The translations under genes were made by a program, and so were the position numbers. Positions 14,678 through 17,088 of a DNA stretch of 17,088 bases are shown here, one piece after another. Source of the DNA: AC-69 sp044869895. Lineage in GTDB: Bacteria > Actinomycetota > UBA4738 > HRBIN12. Location of the stretch: positions 1 to 17,088 of the forward strand of contig JBIOXZ010000166.1 of the NCBI GenBank assembly GCA_044869895.1, written 5' to 3'. Each line of letters begins with the position of its first letter. The first letter of the stretch is position 1. A model generated the notes under the pieces. That model was not told the DNA's origin and ran no database searches. It saw only the letters and a list, made by a program, of their open reading frames with translations.

Positions 14678-14684
14678 CATGACG

Positions 14685-15830
14685 ATGATGGAAGCCGTCC
14701 GAACGAACGATGACGTCATCCAGGAGATGGATGCCCTGCATTCCCGGATCTCGCGCTCGCAGCGGTCGATGTTCGAGCTCATCGCAGAGGCCGACCGGCA
14801 AGAGGCCTGGCAGGACTCCGGAGCCCGGGACATGACTCACTTCCTGTCGATTCGGTACGGGATCTCCTGCTGGAAGGCATCTCGTTGGATCAACGCTGCC
14901 CATGCCCTCGAGCGCCTGCCTCGACTGTCCGAGGCTCTTCGATCGGGTCAGCTTGGGATCGACAAGGTGGTGGAGCTCGCTCGATTCGCCACGGCGGAGA
15001 CCGAGTCCGACCTCGTCTCGTGGGCGAATGGCGTCTCCGTAGCCTGCGTTCGTCGCAAGGCGGATGTCACCGTCCGACAGGCCATCGAAGACGCGCGAGA
15101 CGCGCAAGCCAGCCGGTTCCTCTCGTGGTGGTATTTCGACGATGGACGGCGGTTCGGGCTGGAAGCTGAGCTCCCTGCGGCCGAAGGAGCGGCGGTGGCC
15201 CGGGCACTCGAGCATCTCGCCGACGAGCTTCCGGTGATGCCGGGGGAAGAGGACGTCTGCCACGCGGATGCTCGAAGGGCCGATGCGCTCGTGGCGCTGG
15301 CCTCCACCTGCTTGGCCGGCGACCCCGATCCCGACCGGGCCACGGTGATGGTCCACGCCCCGCTCGAGGCGCTCGTCTCCGGGGAATCGGGCTGTGAACT
15401 CGAAGGTGGCGGGCTGATCCACGCCGAGACCGTCAGGCGCCTCCTCTGTTCGGGTCGGGTTCAGACCGTGATCGAGAACGGAATAGGCCACCCGGTTGGT
15501 GTCGGGCGGATGACTAGGGTGCCGTCGGCGTGGATGCTCCGCCAGCTGCGATACCGCGACTTCGAGTGCCGGTTTCCGGGATGCGGGGCCCGCCGATTCA
15601 ACCAAGCCCATCACATCATCTGGTGGGAGCGGGGAGGCCGCACCGACCTGGACAACCTGCTCCTCCTGTGCACGTTCCACCACAGGCTGGTTCACGAGTA
15701 CGGGTGGACGGTAACCCGCGCGAGGGACGGGACGGTCGAATGGTTCCATCCCGACGGGACCAGCTACGGGGGTCCGGCTCCACCCACGGCGACCTTCGAA
15801 CCAGGACCATCGCTCGCAGCCGTGAGGTGA
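14685..15830 (+). CDS. DUF222/HNH endonuclease, 13E12 family (intact)
   Basis: This 381-residue protein (383 from the alternative ATG at 14679) has the DUF222 helical domain at about 15-250 and a C-terminal HNH nuclease domain at 15567-15700. The HNH part has CRFPGC, then AHHIIWWERGG, the Asn in DLDNLLLLC, and FHHRLVHEYGW. All expected HNH residues are present and the frame is uninterrupted, unlike the first copy. The two copies share the layout and the HNH core but are otherwise diverged, so they are not a recent tandem duplication. Family members are abundant in actinobacterial genomes, several in M. tuberculosis are damage-induced LexA targets, and some are associated with repeats used by prophages. 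The biochemical target is unknown. The SOS box and -10 upstream give both its control and its start. It converges with cysS across 34 bp. Confidence 0.93.
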   Translation: MMEAVRTNDDVIQEMDALHSRISRSQRSMFELIAEADRQEAWQDSGARDMTHFLSIRYGISCWKASRWINAAHALERLPRLSEALRSGQLGIDKVVELARFATAETESDLVSWANGVSVACVRRKADVTVRQAIEDARDAQASRFLSWWYFDDGRRFGLEAELPAAEGAAVARALEHLADELPVMPGEEDVCHADARRADALVALASTCLAGDPDPDRATVMVHAPLEALVSGESGCELEGGGLIHAETVRRLLCSGRVQTVIENGIGHPVGVGRMTRVPSAWMLRQLRYRDFECRFPGCGARRFNQAHHIIWWERGGRTDLDNLLLLCTFHHRLVHEYGWTVTRARDGTVEWFHPDGTSYGGPAPPTATFEPGPSLAAVR

Positions 15831-15864
15831 AGCCCTGAGCTACCGCGGCTGAACCTTTGGCACC

Positions 15865-17088
15865 CTAGATCCGGGGACGGACCCTCGTTCCCTGCGGGGT
15901 GTCCATGACCTCCAGGCCAAGTTCCTGGAGCCGGTCGCGAACCCGATCGGCGGTGGCGAAGTCCTTGCTGGCCCTCGCGGTGTCTCGCTCGGCGACGAGT
16001 GCCGCGACCTCGTCGCTCGGCAGCCACCCCGTGCGGGCGTCCCGCTCGGCGTCGAGGCCCAGGACCCGGTCCCACGACGAGACCAACGAGTACTTCTCCG
16101 GGTCGGGAACGGCCGGTGACGACGCCAGCTCGTTCAGGATCACCAGGGCCCGGGGCATGTCCAGGTCGTCGGCAACCGCGTCACGGAACCGCTCGTCGAA
16201 CGCCTTGGCCACCGAGCCCAGTCCCTCGGCGGGGCCGCCCCATACGGCCATCCGCTGCCGCAGGCGCTTGATCGTGGTGTCGGCCGCCCGGAGCGCGTCC
16301 TCGGAGAAGTCCATCTCCCGTCGATACCGGGTCTCGAACGTGAGGTACCGGAACGACAGGGGGTCGATCCCCAGCGCCTCGAGATCCCCGATCCGGATGA
16401 TGTTGCCCGAGGACTTGGCCATCTTCTGTTCCTTCAATCGGAGGAACCCTCCGTGGACCCACGTCGAGATCACCTCGTGACCCACGCCGCCCTCCGATTG
16501 GGCGATCTCGTCCTCGTGATGCGGGAAGATCAGATCGACCCCACCGGTGTGGATGTCGAACCGCTCGCCCAGGTATTTCATGGACATGGCCGAGCACTCG
16601 ATGTGCCATCCGGGGAACCCCTCGCCCCACGGGCTGTCCCACTTCATCAGCCGGCTGGGCCCGGCCTTCTTCCACAGGGCAAAGTCCTCCGGGTGGCGCT
16701 TGTTCGGGTCGACCTCCAGATCCTGGCGATGGCCCGCCCGAAGCTTGTCGAGCGTGTTGCCGGAGAGCTTGCCGTATTCGGGGAACGAGCGAACGTCGTA
16801 GTAGACCGTCCCGTCGACCTCGTAGGCGTGGCCGTTCTGAATCAGACGCTCCGTGAGCTCGATCATCTCGGGGATGTGCTCGGTGGCCGTGGGGTAGACG
16901 TGGACCCCCTTGATTCCGATGGCCTCGCTGTCGTCCAGGAACGCTTGCGTGTACTTCTGGGCGATCTCCTTGGGGGACAGGCCCTCGTCGGCGACGGCCA
17001 GGTCCATCTTGTCGCGACCGGAATCGGAGGCGTCATCGGTCATGTGCCCCACGTCGGTGATGTTCATGACCTGGTTGACCTCGTAGCC
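15865..17088 (-). CDS. cysS: Cysteinyl-tRNA synthetase, N-terminus outside window
   Basis: CysRS charges tRNA-Cys with cysteine. The visible 407 residues run from GYEVNQVMNITDVGHMTDD to the stop, and the frame is open to the right edge. About 55-60 residues, including the HIGH motif and the first zinc cysteine, should lie beyond it, judging from the roughly 460-residue E. coli enzyme. Visible features are PTATEHIPEMIELTERLI, PGWHIECSAM (zinc Cys), FDIHTGGVDLIFPHHEDEIA (zinc His and Glu), and the class I loop written KMAKS instead of KMSKS, followed by SGN. The C-terminal tRNA-binding domain ends ATADRVRDRLQELGLEVMDT. The related mycothiol enzyme MshC was considered, but the full C-terminal domain and overall alignment favour CysRS. 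It is the only housekeeping translation gene here and is convergent with the second DUF222 gene. Confidence 0.96.
   Translation of the reverse strand, partial: GYEVNQVMNITDVGHMTDDASDSGRDKMDLAVADEGLSPKEIAQKYTQAFLDDSEAIGIKGVHVYPTATEHIPEMIELTERLIQNGHAYEVDGTVYYDVRSFPEYGKLSGNTLDKLRAGHRQDLEVDPNKRHPEDFALWKKAGPSRLMKWDSPWGEGFPGWHIECSAMSMKYLGERFDIHTGGVDLIFPHHEDEIAQSEGGVGHEVISTWVHGGFLRLKEQKMAKSSGNIIRIGDLEALGIDPLSFRYLTFETRYRREMDFSEDALRAADTTIKRLRQRMAVWGGPAEGLGSVAKAFDERFRDAVADDLDMPRALVILNELASSPAVPDPEKYSLVSSWDRVLGLDAERDARTGWLPSDEVAALVAERDTARASKDFATADRVRDRLQELGLEVMDTPQGTRVRPRI

Noticed and set aside
13821..15749. A 642-codon open frame on the minus strand across the peptidase and the second DUF222 gene.
   Set aside because: It lies opposite two well-supported genes and crosses their boundary. 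Long antisense frames are common in high-GC DNA, and its translation resembles no family.
15865..17088. MshC (mycothiol biosynthesis cysteine ligase) as an alternative to CysRS.
   Set aside because: The sequence follows CysRS through to a complete C-terminal tRNA-binding domain ending with the typical DxPxGT segment.

Overview
This is a high-GC, gene-dense window from an actinobacterium. The strongest evidence is the Pup-proteasome locus: the last codons of prcA run into pafA by a 4-nt overlap, and pafB, pafC, tatA, tatC, helY and a pepE/pepQ-like peptidase follow in the order known from Mycobacterium. Protein similarity to the mycobacterial sequences is clear but not close, and several small proteins are unfamiliar. 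This suggests a deep or uncultured actinobacterial lineage, but I cannot name one.

Layout. 1-1554: end of prcA (20S proteasome alpha subunit), then complete pafA (Pup ligase). 1538-4439: a block that separates pafA from pafB, unlike Mycobacterium, where they are adjacent. It holds a DUF222/HNH endonuclease gene of the 13E12 family (minus strand, frameshifted near its 5' end), a small VOC-fold protein (plus strand) and a DUF3866 protein (minus strand). 4463-6384: pafB and pafC, the WYL-domain regulators of the LexA-independent DNA-damage response. 6449-9802: a zinc-ribbon protein, a small one-helix membrane protein, tatA, tatC, an unrecognised single-pass membrane protein and an alpha/beta hydrolase. 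9830-14585: helY (Ski2-like helicase), a diacylglycerol-kinase-like lipid kinase and an Xaa-Pro peptidase. 14685-15830: a second DUF222/HNH gene. 15865-17088 (minus): cysS, whose N-terminal codons lie beyond the window.

How the genes relate. PrcA and PafA belong to pupylation and proteasomal degradation, and PafB/PafC form the associated damage-response activator. The two DUF222/HNH genes each carry a perfect actinobacterial LexA (SOS) box, 14 bp from the start codon in both cases. I found no other GAAC-N4-GTTC site in the window on a manual read. The locus therefore combines PafBC regulators with two probable LexA targets. TatA and TatC are the core of the twin-arginine export system.

Other signals not explained by ordinary annotation are a TatA with a duplicated amphipathic helix, a perfect 35-bp palindrome inside the hydrolase gene, and repeated TANNNT -10 elements placed 7 to 9 nt before start codons, which suggests leaderless transcription. 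No RNA genes, CRISPR arrays or insertion sequences were seen, and no gap between genes exceeds 300 bases.
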